Positions 14,757-23,950 are shown, counted from the stretch's first letter. The stretch: 33,121 nt of DNA from an uncultured Lachnospiraceae bacterium (GCA_910584695.1 CAJUBR010000029.1:1-33121), one strand, 5' to 3'. The notes: generated from the sequence alone by a model not told the origin. Made by a program: numbers and translations.

Positions 14757-16618
14757 ATACTGTTTCCCTCATTCTCTCCCGTTGTATCTGTTTTATCATC
14801 CAAAGAATCTTCAGTACTGCTTTCCGTTTCCTTCTCCGTAGTAGTTTCCTGGTTTTCCTGTAATTTTTTATCTTCATTTGTTTTCTTATCCTCTGTTACG
14901 GTATTTTCTTCCTTTGCTCCTAATTGATCTTTCGTATCATTTACAGCCGCTTTTTTCTTTAACTCCACTGTAAGAATGGTATGGATTCCGCTTTCCTTTT
15001 CCTCATATTGGAGAAAAACAGTATCTCCTGCAGAAATCTTAATAATGCCCTCATCCTCCGAAAATTTCTGTTTAAACACATTTCCTTCTTTGTCTTTCAT
15101 ATAAACATAAGTTTCACCGTTCATCGTAACATATTCCATGTCTTCTACAACAAATTCTTTCTTTTTTATACTCTGAACATCATTGTCAGAACTTCCATTT
15201 CCATTCTTTGCAATCAGCTTCCGGTATTTGGCAAATACCTCCTCCTGGGATTCTGCCGTCACTACCAGATTATATTGTTCCACATTTACCATTGCATACA
15301 TTTTCACCAATCCGCCGTTGTCGGTCAAAACCATAATATACGTTGGCTCACCGTCCACATTCACCAGACTTGGAAAAGACGCTTTATAACTCTTTTCCTG
15401 TACTTCACCCTCGGCAGATGCCATTGCAGAATATTCCTCTGCCCCTGAAATATTATAATATCTGGCTTCCGAGGTCCTCTGGTTTATCATTACAAATCCT
15501 ACATTGGAGGCATCCCCCGTTACAGAGGTGACACCGGTATAAATCCACACATCATCTTCTATCGTCTTATAACCATAATCATCCGTTGTCTGAATACATC
15601 CCTTTTGCCCGATCACACTGTTAAAATAGCCGCCTGATAAAATACCATACCAGTTAAATTTCTGCTCTAACAATTCCCCGTCATAGACACGGTCAACCCA
15701 TGCTGGAATATCCGCCACATCATAATATTCCATGTCTCCGCTGACCGGATCACAAAGAATGGCACCTTTTACGTCCATCCCGCTAAACAGACCGACCTTT
15801 GCATGCATAACCGGACACACATAAAACGGTTTTCCGTCATCATTCACTTCAAAATAGCATCCGTCAATCATTTTAGTGGGATTATGGATTTGTACATACC
15901 GATCAATATTTTCATTAAAATATCCGGAAGAAACATACTTCATTCCCGTATCCAGCTTTACATACTCTGCCTCAAAGTTAACCGGATTTACCTTAATATA
16001 TCCCGGTATCCCTTTTGCCCGGTTATTGATGTATTTAAAAAAACCTGCATAGCACAGATTGGCAACCTTCATTGGCTTATTCTCTATATTAATCTGTGTA
16101 TAATCGTTCTCCACCTCAAACTGGCTGACCACATCAGATAACGAACCAATCTTGCGGTTTCCAAATATCTTTGCACTATTGGTATCCATCAATGCAATAT
16201 TATCCACATTTTCCGCTTCCGAAATATCTGTCGTAAAGTCTCTTTGCTCCACCGTCAGTAATTTAGAATACTTTTTAGCACGAAATATGGTAGCACCTGC
16301 AAGATTCCCGATTATCAATACCAGCATACAAAAAACCGGAATTCCCACAAGAAGGAAAAGCTGAAAACGTCCCTTTCCGTAACGGAAATAGGAAACATTT
16401 TCCTTCACCCCTTCCACCATTTTCTTTTTACGGCTTCTTCCCATCATCCCACTAAAAATAAAAATACAACTAATGATTACGGAATGTACCATCAGCCATG
16501 ACCAAAACTCCCTATTCTGCACATTTAGTGCCGGAAAATAGATATAATAATTAATTCCCAGCCACAAGACTGAAATAATAGCAGCAAATAAATAGGTCTT
16601 TCCTTTTTTTTCTTTCAC
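14753..16618 (-). CDS. Large envelope protein with three N-terminal membrane helices
   Basis: The 621-aa protein has TM1 (about 9-30), TM2 (38-59), a basic loop (GRSRKKK) and TM3 (86-112). These precede a large, probably extracytoplasmic domain (about 115-520) containing IPGYIKVNPVNFEAEYV, GILSGGYFNSVIGQ, YTGVTSVTGDASNVGFV and YYNISGAEEYSAM. The C-terminal 70 residues are a Thr/Glu/Lys/Asp-rich tail (NTVTEDKKTNEDKK...), typical of a disordered wall-spanning segment. I have seen related proteins in Clostridia described only as conserved or CvpA/Tat-signal-like; no function is established. Translation starts at GTG 16618, with AAGGAG 7 nt upstream. It is the first gene of an operon with tatD, rsmA and the 11912-13027 gene. 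Confidence 0.75.
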   Translation of the reverse strand: MKEKKGKTYLFAAIISVLWLGINYYIYFPALNVQNREFWSWLMVHSVIISCIFIFSGMMGRSRKKKMVEGVKENVSYFRYGKGRFQLFLLVGIPVFCMLVLIIGNLAGATIFRAKKYSKLLTVEQRDFTTDISEAENVDNIALMDTNSAKIFGNRKIGSLSDVVSQFEVENDYTQINIENKPMKVANLCYAGFFKYINNRAKGIPGYIKVNPVNFEAEYVKLDTGMKYVSSGYFNENIDRYVQIHNPTKMIDGCYFEVNDDGKPFYVCPVMHAKVGLFSGMDVKGAILCDPVSGDMEYYDVADIPAWVDRVYDGELLEQKFNWYGILSGGYFNSVIGQKGCIQTTDDYGYKTIEDDVWIYTGVTSVTGDASNVGFVMINQRTSEARYYNISGAEEYSAMASAEGEVQEKSYKASFPSLVNVDGEPTYIMVLTDNGGLVKMYAMVNVEQYNLVVTAESQEEVFAKYRKLIAKNGNGSSDNDVQSIKKKEFVVEDMEYVTMNGETYVYMKDKEGNVFKQKFSEDEGIIKISAGDTVFLQYEEKESGIHTILTVELKKKAAVNDTKDQLGAKEENTVTEDKKTNEDKKLQENQETTTEKETESSTEDSLDDKTDTTGENEGNSI

Positions 16619-16715
16619 AACATATCTCCTTATTTTTATAATTTAAGAATTCTTCTCCCTGCACACACAGAAATTATCCAGTACAATAATATATTATTTT
16701 CCTTTAACTGCTAGT

Positions 16716-16744
16716 AGTATACTATAATTTTCCTGTTGTTACAA
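16716..16744 (-). promoter_or_regulatory. Sigma-A promoter of the 16618-to-11912 operon
   Basis: Minus strand: TTGTAA (16744-16739), 17-nt spacer, TATACT (16721-16716). The leader to the GTG start is about 90 nt. Confidence 0.65.
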
Positions 16745-16795
16745 ATAGAACCTAAAATTTCAAAACAGAAGCCCTGAACTCAAGGATAGAAATAA

Positions 16796-16824
16796 TAGAC
16801 ACTCCAACGAAAGTGTGTTATAGT
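16796..16824 (+). promoter_or_regulatory. Promoter of the lipoprotein gene, with an inverted repeat in the spacer
   Basis: TAGACA (16796-16801), 17-nt spacer, TATAGT (16819-16824). An ACACT/AGTGT inverted repeat (16799-16816) overlaps the -35 and spacer, and could be an operator (inference). Confidence 0.6.
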
Positions 16825-16868
16825 AGAAATATATCATGATAACGTTACACACTAGGAGGTTAACATAT

Positions 16869-17612
16869 ATGAAATCTACCATCAAAAGATTTATAATTAC
16901 TTTCATGGTTTGTACCATGATTTTTTCTTTAGCGGGGTGTGGTCTGTTTGACAGTAAAGCAAAAGTTTATTCCCGCTATGCAATCAGTTTGTTAGATATT
17001 AATTATAAGAATATTTCAAAAGATTATATGACTTTAACCGGGGTTTCCCAAAAAGATGCAGAAGCAGTTTATGTTGCAAACATGGACTATCAGGCACATA
17101 ATCTTATGAATTATTATGGTGTCAAAGAAGTAGATGACGGAACGATTCTTTCTGAATTTTATTACCTTGCACAGTCTATCCTGAAAAATGCCAAATATGA
17201 AGTAACCGATGTCAAAAATGACAAAGACGGAAATGGTTATACTTTGAAATTAACCGTATACCCTCTTGACACATTAGAAACCACCTATGATGAAGTAGTA
17301 TCCTACATTGAAGGTTTCAATACAAGGGTAGATGAAGGAGATTATAATAATACTACAGAAGTAGATTATGAAACTGAATTTGCAGAAGGAATTATTGATA
17401 TTTTAGAAAAAACTGCGGATAACCCAGGATATATGGATCCTGTTGTTTTAGAGATTCCAATTCAGCCATCTGATGATTATTACTATATCAGTGACGAAGA
17501 TTTCCTGAAGATTGATAAAAATATTTTATATATCAGAGAAAATGCTGGTTCCACTAATTCTATAGAGGAATCAACAAACGACAATACAGAGGCAGAAGAT
17601 TCTGCTGAGTAA
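16869..17612 (+). CDS. Lipoprotein, unknown function
   Basis: The 247-aa protein has a lipoprotein signal: basic MKSTIKR, hydrophobic FIITFMVCTMIF, lipobox LAGC with the lipidated Cys24. The mature part begins with a helical segment (KVYSRYAISLLDINYKNISKDYMTLTG) and contains SQKDAEAVYVANMDYQAHNLM, resembling small helical lipoproteins common in Clostridia whose role is not known. The C-terminal half is acidic. The ATG at 16869 follows AGGAGG by about 9 nt; the longer ORF to 16836 lacks a ribosome site. It is monocistronic, between a promoter and a strong terminator, and its stop codon lies inside the intergenic element copy B. Confidence 0.85.
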   Translation: MKSTIKRFIITFMVCTMIFSLAGCGLFDSKAKVYSRYAISLLDINYKNISKDYMTLTGVSQKDAEAVYVANMDYQAHNLMNYYGVKEVDDGTILSEFYYLAQSILKNAKYEVTDVKNDKDGNGYTLKLTVYPLDTLETTYDEVVSYIEGFNTRVDEGDYNNTTEVDYETEFAEGIIDILEKTADNPGYMDPVVLEIPIQPSDDYYYISDEDFLKIDKNILYIRENAGSTNSIEESTNDNTEAEDSAE

Positions 17613-17652
17613 ATCGCCAAATGTGCATGCAAGCATGCCACTTGATCCGTTG
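17604..17652. repeat. Structured intergenic element, copy B
   Basis: Same order as copy A when read on the minus strand: CAACG, hairpin, CTCAGC. The hairpin is CAAGTG / CATTTG with an inner perfect GCATGC-TT-GCATGC (17618-17644). The outer arms match copy A almost exactly while the tip differs on both sides yet stays paired. It overlaps the last codons and the stop (17610-17612) of the lipoprotein gene and precedes the shared terminator. Confidence 0.6.
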
Positions 17653-17659
17653 CTTTTCT

Positions 17660-17708
17660 GAATAAAGAGGGGTTGTTGTAAACAAGTCAACAACCCCTCT
17701 TTATTTTT
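17660..17708. terminator. Bidirectional terminator between the lipoprotein and kinase genes
   Basis: AATAAAGAGGGGTTGTTG pairs with CAACAACCCCTCTTTATT around a 9-nt loop, with an A-tract and a T-tract at the ends. A very strong Rho-independent terminator for both converging units. Confidence 0.93.
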
Positions 17709-17771
17709 ACTGATAGGCATTTGCGAAACTCTCTATTTTCAAAATTTAGTTATGCAATATAAGATTTTATA

Positions 17772-19586
17772 TTATCCCTCTTTTTTTACATATTTGTTAA
17801 GTATCTCTACTACATCATTCAGATTATATGGTTTTGCTATGTAATCATCTAACTTTGCTTCTAAAATACGTTCTTTATCACCAAACATTGCTCTTGCAGT
17901 TACCGCAATGATTGGAAGCCGTTTCCTATTTTGCCGGAATTCAATATCCCGAATTTCCTGCGTTGCTGCCAATCCATCCATAACCGGCATCTGTACATCG
18001 AACAACGCTGCCTGATATTCCTTTAGTTTAAACAATTCCACTGCCTTTTCTCCATTTTCTGCAATGTCATAAGAGTATCCCGCCATACCAAGAAGCTTTC
18101 CTATTACCTGCTGGTTCACCGGTTCATCCTCTGCCACTAAAATCCTTGCTTTTGTATGTCCAGAAAGAGAAAATGCCGCCGGATCATTCTGTTTATTCTG
18201 CTCCTCTCCATTTTCTTCAGCAGGTTTGATCAGCTTAAGTGGAATTTCAACAATAAAAGTAGAACCCAATCCTTCTTTACTTTGAACGGTAATGGTCCCT
18301 CCCATTAACTCCACAATCTGCTTTGTGATAACAAGTCCTAATCCGGAACCACCATATTGACGGGTATCCGATGAGTCTACCTGTGAAAACCGAATAAATA
18401 ATTTATTCTTGTTTTCTTCGGAAATACCGATACCGGAATCTGCAACTGCAATCCGTAGCTTAATCTTATCCAATTTATCATCCAGACATGCAACCTTTAC
18501 ACGTACTCCACCTTCACTTGTAAACTTAATTGCATTGGAAAGAAGACAGTTTAATACCTGTTGAATTCTCTGTCCATCCCCCTTTACCAGCTCCGGTATA
18601 TTACCGCCGAAGGAACAATCCAGTGTTAAGGATTTATTTTTGGCATAAGGAACCTGTGCAGCTACTGCTTCTTCAATATTGGCTTTAATATCAAAGTTCT
18701 CTTCTCTTAAATTATATTTACCCGCTTCCAATTTGGAAATATCTAAAATATCATTAATCAGTCTTAATAACGTATCTGCACAATTCTTAGCTGTTGTAAG
18801 GTTATCCCTGTAATCAGCCTGTAAATCATCTGCCATCAATGTAAGCTGAAGCATTCCCAAAATCCCATTGATTGGTGTACGGATTTCATGTGACATATTT
18901 GCGAGAAATTCTGCCTGTGTCTTATAAGCGGCATTTGCATCTTTAATGGCTGCGGATAATTTATTCTCTGTCTCCTTTTGTTCTGTAATATCAATAACGA
19001 CCATATTAATATAATCAGATTCTGATTTATACATAACCGTATTAAATACTTTTTCCAGCTTTTCTATCGTAATTTCCACTGTCAGCAATTCACCCTGTTT
19101 TGTTCCTGAATTGTTATAAGCTTCAAACCACGCATTAATATCCTGTAATACCTCAACCCTGCTCTCAGAAATATTTCTGTCAAGATAATCCGAAATATCC
19201 AGATTAAACAATTGTCTGAAGTTTTCGTTCGCATCAGAAATACGGTATCCCATATTTCGTCCCGACTGCACATCCCTTAAAATCTGTGCCTGTGCAAAAC
19301 CAATTGGCAAATTTAGAAATAATCTTTTATATTTATCACTTTTGACAACAGAAACTTTTTCTGTATCCTGTGTCACCTTAAGCATGAGTGCACCAATACC
19401 GATTGCAAATAAAATAATCAAAACAGATATCACCGTAATGATACCTTTTACTTTATCCACAGAACTCGCACTATCTAACTTTCCAAATATTACAAGGTCT
19501 CCTATAATAACCACTAAAATGAGTGCTGCTATCAATAAAAGATAGATTATCTTCCATTTGGGTAAATTATCATTCCTCTCCATCAT
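17772..19586 (-). CDS. Hybrid sensor histidine kinase with C-terminal receiver
   Basis: A membrane sensor of 604 aa: TM1 (about 12-34), a very short external loop, TM2 (about 48-69), a PAS-like domain (about 95-203), and HisKA with MSHEIRTPINGI (phospho-His233). The HATPase follows (N-box around Asn350, DSGIGI at 382-387, GGSGLGL at 411-417), then a receiver domain (about 479-602) with the phospho-Asp529 in FDVQMPVMDG. With almost no extracellular loop, the signal is probably sensed in the membrane or by the PAS-like domain. No Hpt protein or response regulator is adjacent, so the output partner is unknown. AAGGAGG precedes the ATG at 19586. It lies 14 bp after galU and is likely the last gene of the hisA-yfhO-galU operon. 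Confidence 0.93.
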   Translation of the reverse strand: MMERNDNLPKWKIIYLLLIAALILVVIIGDLVIFGKLDSASSVDKVKGIITVISVLIILFAIGIGALMLKVTQDTEKVSVVKSDKYKRLFLNLPIGFAQAQILRDVQSGRNMGYRISDANENFRQLFNLDISDYLDRNISESRVEVLQDINAWFEAYNNSGTKQGELLTVEITIEKLEKVFNTVMYKSESDYINMVVIDITEQKETENKLSAAIKDANAAYKTQAEFLANMSHEIRTPINGILGMLQLTLMADDLQADYRDNLTTAKNCADTLLRLINDILDISKLEAGKYNLREENFDIKANIEEAVAAQVPYAKNKSLTLDCSFGGNIPELVKGDGQRIQQVLNCLLSNAIKFTSEGGVRVKVACLDDKLDKIKLRIAVADSGIGISEENKNKLFIRFSQVDSSDTRQYGGSGLGLVITKQIVELMGGTITVQSKEGLGSTFIVEIPLKLIKPAEENGEEQNKQNDPAAFSLSGHTKARILVAEDEPVNQQVIGKLLGMAGYSYDIAENGEKAVELFKLKEYQAALFDVQMPVMDGLAATQEIRDIEFRQNRKRLPIIAVTARAMFGDKERILEAKLDDYIAKPYNLNDVVEILNKYVKKEG

Positions 19587-19600
19587 ACTATCCCTCCTTT

Positions 19601-20494
19601 TTAAAATGTCTTTACAAGCTCCTTTAAATACGTATGAAGTTTATTTTGTAAGTCTTCACGCTCTAAAGCATATTCAATAGTTGCTTTAATAAAGCCAAAT
19701 TTGTCTCCTGCATCATACCGGATTCCTTCAAAATCATAAGCATATACTGCCTGACTGATCATCAGACTCTTAATCGAATCTGTAAGCTGTATTTCCCCTC
19801 CGGCACCAGGCGTCTGCATTTCAAGAAAGTTAAAAATTTCCGGTGTTAATACATATCTGCCAAGTACCGCCATATTACTGGGTGCCTCTTCGCATTTTGG
19901 TTTTTCCACCATAGAACTTAATTTTACTCTTCTTCCCACCGGCTCCGATTCCTTTGATGGTTCAACAATTCCGTATTTGTAAACTTCATCTTCCGGTACA
20001 GTTTGTACTCCAACAATGGAAGCTTCCACTTCATTGTAAGCCTCGATCAATTGTTTTAATGCCGGTTTTCCACCATGATTCTCCACAATATCATCCCCAA
20101 GCAATACTGCAAAAGGATCATTTCCGATAAATGATTTAGCACATAAAATTGCATGTCCAAGACCTTTCGGTTCTTTTTGTCTTACATAGTATATATTTGC
20201 CATATTTGCGATTTCACAAATCATATCCCGTTCTTCCAGTTTATTCGATTCCTCTAACCGGCTTTCCAATTCATAAGAACGGTCAAAATGATTCTCCATA
20301 CAATGCTTGTTGGAATTTGTAATAATCAGGATTTCTTCTATCCCGCTTGCTACCGCCTCTTTAATAATATACTGGATTGTTGGAATGTCCACAATCGGCA
20401 GCATCTCTTTTGGAATTGCTTTTGTTGCCGGAAGAAATCTCGTTCCAAGTCCCGCTGCTGGTATGACAGCTTTTCTCACTTTTTTCGTCTTCAT
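19601..20494 (-). CDS. galU: UTP--glucose-1-phosphate uridylyltransferase GalU
   Basis: Makes UDP-glucose from UTP and glucose-1-phosphate, the donor for glycolipids, teichoic acid decoration and exopolysaccharide. The 297-aa nucleotidyltransferase shows the N-terminal GLGTRFLPATKAIPKEM (15-31; UTP-binding loop and lysine), then IQYIIKEAVASGIEEILIIT, AVLLGDDIV and VEKP. A good AAGGAGG 7 nt before ATG 20494 sets the start. The first 134 bp are overlapped by the upstream yfhO-like ORF in another frame; galU itself appears intact. Being next to a YfhO-type protein suggests a role in supplying envelope glycosylation (inference). Confidence 0.95.
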   Translation of the reverse strand: MKTKKVRKAVIPAAGLGTRFLPATKAIPKEMLPIVDIPTIQYIIKEAVASGIEEILIITNSNKHCMENHFDRSYELESRLEESNKLEERDMICEIANMANIYYVRQKEPKGLGHAILCAKSFIGNDPFAVLLGDDIVENHGGKPALKQLIEAYNEVEASIVGVQTVPEDEVYKYGIVEPSKESEPVGRRVKLSSMVEKPKCEEAPSNMAVLGRYVLTPEIFNFLEMQTPGAGGEIQLTDSIKSLMISQAVYAYDFEGIRYDAGDKFGFIKATIEYALEREDLQNKLHTYLKELVKTF

Positions 20495-23087
20495 ATAAAT
20501 CGCCTCCTTTTCTATTATTCCCTGTTATCTTCTTTTCCATTTTGCTAATAAGAAAAAATATAAATATTCCGAATATTGTAATTACAAATCCTCTTAGCAG
20601 ACCCGGGCACCGATATACCATCTTAATTTCATAATCCCCTTTGGAAAGGTCTGCCCCCAAAAAACCTTCCAGGATAGAATAAGTATCCAGTTTTTCACCA
20701 TTTGCATAAATACTCCAACCATCATCATATGGAATGGATGTCATAAAAACACCATCCTTTAAAACACTAACATTCCCTTCTATCTTGGAATCACTATAAT
20801 CCGTAACCCTCATAGATTGATTTGCCAATACATTTTGAAACTTTAAAAACTGTTCTTCTACAAATTCCATTGGATAGCAGTACAAATCACCACTTAAATT
20901 CTCGCCTTCATTCAAAACAAACTGAATATCCACTAACTGACCGGCTCTTACATTCCCAATATGAAAAATCTGTCCCTGGTATCGGTCAAATGCCACTTCA
21001 TCACCATCAATCAAAAGTGCTACCTTATGAACATTACTTCCTCTACAACTCACATACAAATCCATATCGTATGGGATTGTATAAATTATATCCGCTTTTG
21101 CACTTCCGTTCGCTTTACTATAAACAGCATTATAACTGTCTTTTAAGGAAACATCAATATTTGTTCCATAGGTTTGTGTCTGCATATCTTCGGAAATCGA
21201 AGTAAAAACCGGTTCAATTCCGGTAAGTGCCCCACAAAGTTCATTCTGCACTGTAAATGGTCCGTTATTCTCTGTATCAAATTCTAAAATGTCTTCATTA
21301 ACCATATAACCGATTGGCAGTATATAAGGATTTTTATAAACCGATATGGATTTTTCACTATCGTATAAGCCCATATCCACATTTACAAAATCACCGTCTC
21401 TGGTATAGACATATTTGACCCCTAACAACGAATTCGTTACCGGAGTTGCACCATAATATAAGTATTCGTTAGCTCCTGTATAAAAACCTAATTTTCCCAT
21501 GATATCCACTAACTCTCCCCGAACAGTAGAACCGAATATTCCAACACTTTTCAGGTTATACCATGTTGCCTCATCTACTAACCGAGGTTCCAAAATATCA
21601 GACCGGCAAAGACTTTCATCTGCTTCCTCTACTCTTTTAATCAGTGTTTCAAATGTATCGGTATCCCCATAATAGTATTCTGGTTCGGAACTCCCAACCT
21701 GATTAAAACCAAATAATCCATTCACTGCCATCTCTATAATAGCTGCAAAAACAATCACATCTTTCGCAATCCATTTTTTCTGTGGCAGTTTGATATAAAA
21801 TGCAAATAAAACCAGATAAACAGATAATAAAACACCTGTAAGGATATAAATCTTTTTGTCATAAACCACATCTGCATTATAATAACAGTATGCCACAAAA
21901 AACATACTCGCCATATATGCTCCTATTGCCATATAAAGTTTTATCTGCTTTCGTTTCAGATACACCTCATATGCCATAATCAGAAGAACAAAAATGTACA
22001 AAAATGCAAAGCGGTTGGGAATTCCATACTGGTTATGAAATCCGTGCCATATATAGTTAAGCTTCTCATTATTAAAGCTTATAATCAAAAAAATAATCAA
22101 TAAACCATATTTTGTCTTCTTTTCTAAAGATATCTCCTTTATAAAGAAAAACGTAATCGCCATCAAAATTGTAAAAATTCCACAGTAAAGATTCGTACCT
22201 GCATCTCCAACCTGATTCGTCATAACCTCTGAACAGAATAAATGTGATTTTAAAGTATCTGCAAAAGAACCATAAAATTTCCATTCCGGTAATTCAAATT
22301 CTGCGGATGCTGTTGTCATAATTCCCATATAAGCAGGTATTAATACAACTGCACTCATTGCTGCTGTTGTTAAAGATGCCACGGCAAAACGGATTCCCTT
22401 TTCCAATAAATCCTTAAAGCTTTTAAAATGAAAAGTAAAAAACCACAAAATAAGAAATAAACAAATCATAAAGCTGATGTAATAATTACAGATAAAACTG
22501 TAAAGCAGTGCCAGAATATACATCCGGCTGTCTTTTTTTATAAGCATTTTCTCCATTCCAAGAATGATAACCGGAAAAATGAAAATACAATCCAGCCACA
22601 TCAGATTCCAATAATAGCCTACAACAAAACTGCTAAATGCATAAAAAAGTGAAAATACAATAATTCCCGGATTCTTTACAGGTTTTTTGCCGGCATGCAT
22701 TAAAAAATAAGCAAAACAAAGACTTGCCAATATAATCTTTGCAGAAATAATCAGGTTCAACACCATCGGTAAATGTGACTTTGAAAAAAATATAATAATC
22801 AAATTAAACGGACTTGACAGATAGTAAGACCACAAGGATATAAAATTATTGCCGAGTCCTACGTCCATTGTATACTGCAGCGTATCCAGATTTTTTAATT
22901 TGTCCTGATACTCGGCAAAAAATGGGAGATACTGATGTACCCCATCCACTACAACTAAACATTTATCCCCAAAGGGACCGACTTCACCAATAATCCATGC
23001 ACCCAGCATCATGAACAATGCCAGACTAAAGGTTATCACATATACATATTTATCTTTTAAAAATTGCCAAATTATATTCTGTTTCAT
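20361..23087 (-). CDS. YfhO-family polytopic membrane protein, 3' end probably frameshifted
   Basis: The 908-aa ORF begins with a membrane segment (VITFSLALFMMLGAWII) and has the YfhO signatures: GDKCLVVVDGVHQYLPFFAEYQ, then SLWSYYLSSPFNLIIIFF and FAYFLMH. About 12 membrane helices follow to about residue 470. A large external beta-rich domain (about 480-860) comes next, then a last helix (GFVITIFGIFIFFL). YfhO proteins in Firmicutes help glycosylate lipoteichoic acid (YfhO of B. subtilis; established for some members). As written, the frame continues 134 bp into galU, adding about 45 hydrophilic residues. Removing one base from the six-T run at 20553-20558 would end the protein as FFLLAKWKRR at 20525, the normal form for such a C-terminus. 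The start ATG lies 6 bp after the hisA stop with only a weak ribosome site, indicating coupling. Confidence 0.88.
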   Translation of the reverse strand: MKQNIIWQFLKDKYVYVITFSLALFMMLGAWIIGEVGPFGDKCLVVVDGVHQYLPFFAEYQDKLKNLDTLQYTMDVGLGNNFISLWSYYLSSPFNLIIIFFSKSHLPMVLNLIISAKIILASLCFAYFLMHAGKKPVKNPGIIVFSLFYAFSSFVVGYYWNLMWLDCIFIFPVIILGMEKMLIKKDSRMYILALLYSFICNYYISFMICLFLILWFFTFHFKSFKDLLEKGIRFAVASLTTAAMSAVVLIPAYMGIMTTASAEFELPEWKFYGSFADTLKSHLFCSEVMTNQVGDAGTNLYCGIFTILMAITFFFIKEISLEKKTKYGLLIIFLIISFNNEKLNYIWHGFHNQYGIPNRFAFLYIFVLLIMAYEVYLKRKQIKLYMAIGAYMASMFFVAYCYYNADVVYDKKIYILTGVLLSVYLVLFAFYIKLPQKKWIAKDVIVFAAIIEMAVNGLFGFNQVGSSEPEYYYGDTDTFETLIKRVEEADESLCRSDILEPRLVDEATWYNLKSVGIFGSTVRGELVDIMGKLGFYTGANEYLYYGATPVTNSLLGVKYVYTRDGDFVNVDMGLYDSEKSISVYKNPYILPIGYMVNEDILEFDTENNGPFTVQNELCGALTGIEPVFTSISEDMQTQTYGTNIDVSLKDSYNAVYSKANGSAKADIIYTIPYDMDLYVSCRGSNVHKVALLIDGDEVAFDRYQGQIFHIGNVRAGQLVDIQFVLNEGENLSGDLYCYPMEFVEEQFLKFQNVLANQSMRVTDYSDSKIEGNVSVLKDGVFMTSIPYDDGWSIYANGEKLDTYSILEGFLGADLSKGDYEIKMVYRCPGLLRGFVITIFGIFIFFLISKMEKKITGNNRKGGDLYEDEKSEKSCHTSSGTWNEISSGNKSNSKRDAADCGHSNNPVYY

Positions 23088-23093
23088 TTTATA

Positions 23094-23867
23094 TTATCCC
23101 ATCATCCCGATTACTTTCTCATAATCAAGGCTGCCTCCAAATAAATCTAATGCACTTCCGATTGTAACATTGAGCCTGTCCTTTCCAAGCTGTCGGATTA
23201 TCTCAATATCCTCATAAGAACCCACTCCTCCTGCATAGGTGATGGGTATGCTTGCATATTCACCAAGCATACTGACAAGAGCCTTTTCTACACCATTTGC
23301 CCGGCCTTCCACATCTACCGCATGAATTAAAAACTCATCTGCATAATCCTGTAATTTTTCAATGGTATCCTTTGATATAATCTCCTTTGTAAATTTCTGC
23401 CAACGATCTGTCACAATATAATACTGATCACTTTTCTTTCTACAGCTTAAATCAAGTACTAAACGTTCCTTACCCACTATATGGATTAAATTTTTCAGCC
23501 TCTCATAATCTATTCTTCCATCCCGAAACACATAAGAAGTGACAACCACATGGGATGCTCCCATATTTAGAAAGTCTTTTGCATTCTCTGCTGTGATTCC
23601 TCCACCGATCTGTAATCCTCCCGGATATTCCAAAAGGGCCTTTTTTGCCTGTGCCACATTCTCTTTGTAATAGGGTGTATCAGCCTTATTCAATAGGATA
23701 ATGTGTCCTCCCTTGATTTTGCTTTTTTTATATAATCTGGCATAAAAAGACGCGTCCTGATTCGCAACAAAATTCTCCTTTGCCTGATTTCCGGCATCCA
23801 GCAAAGAACCTCCGACAATCTGTTTTACTTTTCCGTTGTGTATATCAATACAGGGTCTAAATTGCAT
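23094..23867 (-). CDS. hisA: HisA, eukaryotic-type ProFAR isomerase
   Basis: Catalyses the fourth step of histidine synthesis, isomerising ProFAR to PRFAR. The 257-aa TIM barrel shows FRPCIDIHNGKVKQIVGGSL at the N-terminus (catalytic Asp8), LQIGGGIT, VLDLSCRKK, FLIHAVDVEG (second Asp) and ITYAGGVGS. These features, especially CIDIHNGKVKQIVGG and DLSCRKK followed by TDRWQKFT, resemble the yeast HIS6/plant enzyme group rather than usual bacterial HisA. The ATG at 23867 follows GGAG by 6 nt; the longer ORF to 23933 overlaps the promoter. No other histidine genes are near. It heads the operon hisA-yfhO-galU-kinase. Confidence 0.9.
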   Translation of the reverse strand: MQFRPCIDIHNGKVKQIVGGSLLDAGNQAKENFVANQDASFYARLYKKSKIKGGHIILLNKADTPYYKENVAQAKKALLEYPGGLQIGGGITAENAKDFLNMGASHVVVTSYVFRDGRIDYERLKNLIHIVGKERLVLDLSCRKKSDQYYIVTDRWQKFTKEIISKDTIEKLQDYADEFLIHAVDVEGRANGVEKALVSMLGEYASIPITYAGGVGSYEDIEIIRQLGKDRLNVTIGSALDLFGGSLDYEKVIGMMG

Positions 23868-23904
23868 TATATTCTCCAACCTATCCAAAAAAATAATTAA
23901 TACA

Positions 23905-23933
23905 ATTCTAACATATTTGTAGTATAAATACAA
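23905..23933 (-). promoter_or_regulatory. Sigma-A promoter of the hisA-yfhO-galU-kinase operon
   Basis: Minus strand: TTGTAT (23933-23928), 17-nt spacer, TAGAAT (23910-23905). Short leader of about 30 nt before the hisA ribosome site; no T-box or histidine attenuator is visible. Confidence 0.6.
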
Positions 23934-23950
23934 ATAAAATACACTAACTG

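Noticed and set aside
14981..15448. Plus-strand ORF of 155 codons inside the large envelope protein gene
   Set aside because: Antisense shadow; the opposite strand encodes a protein with consistent domain structure, signal and start.
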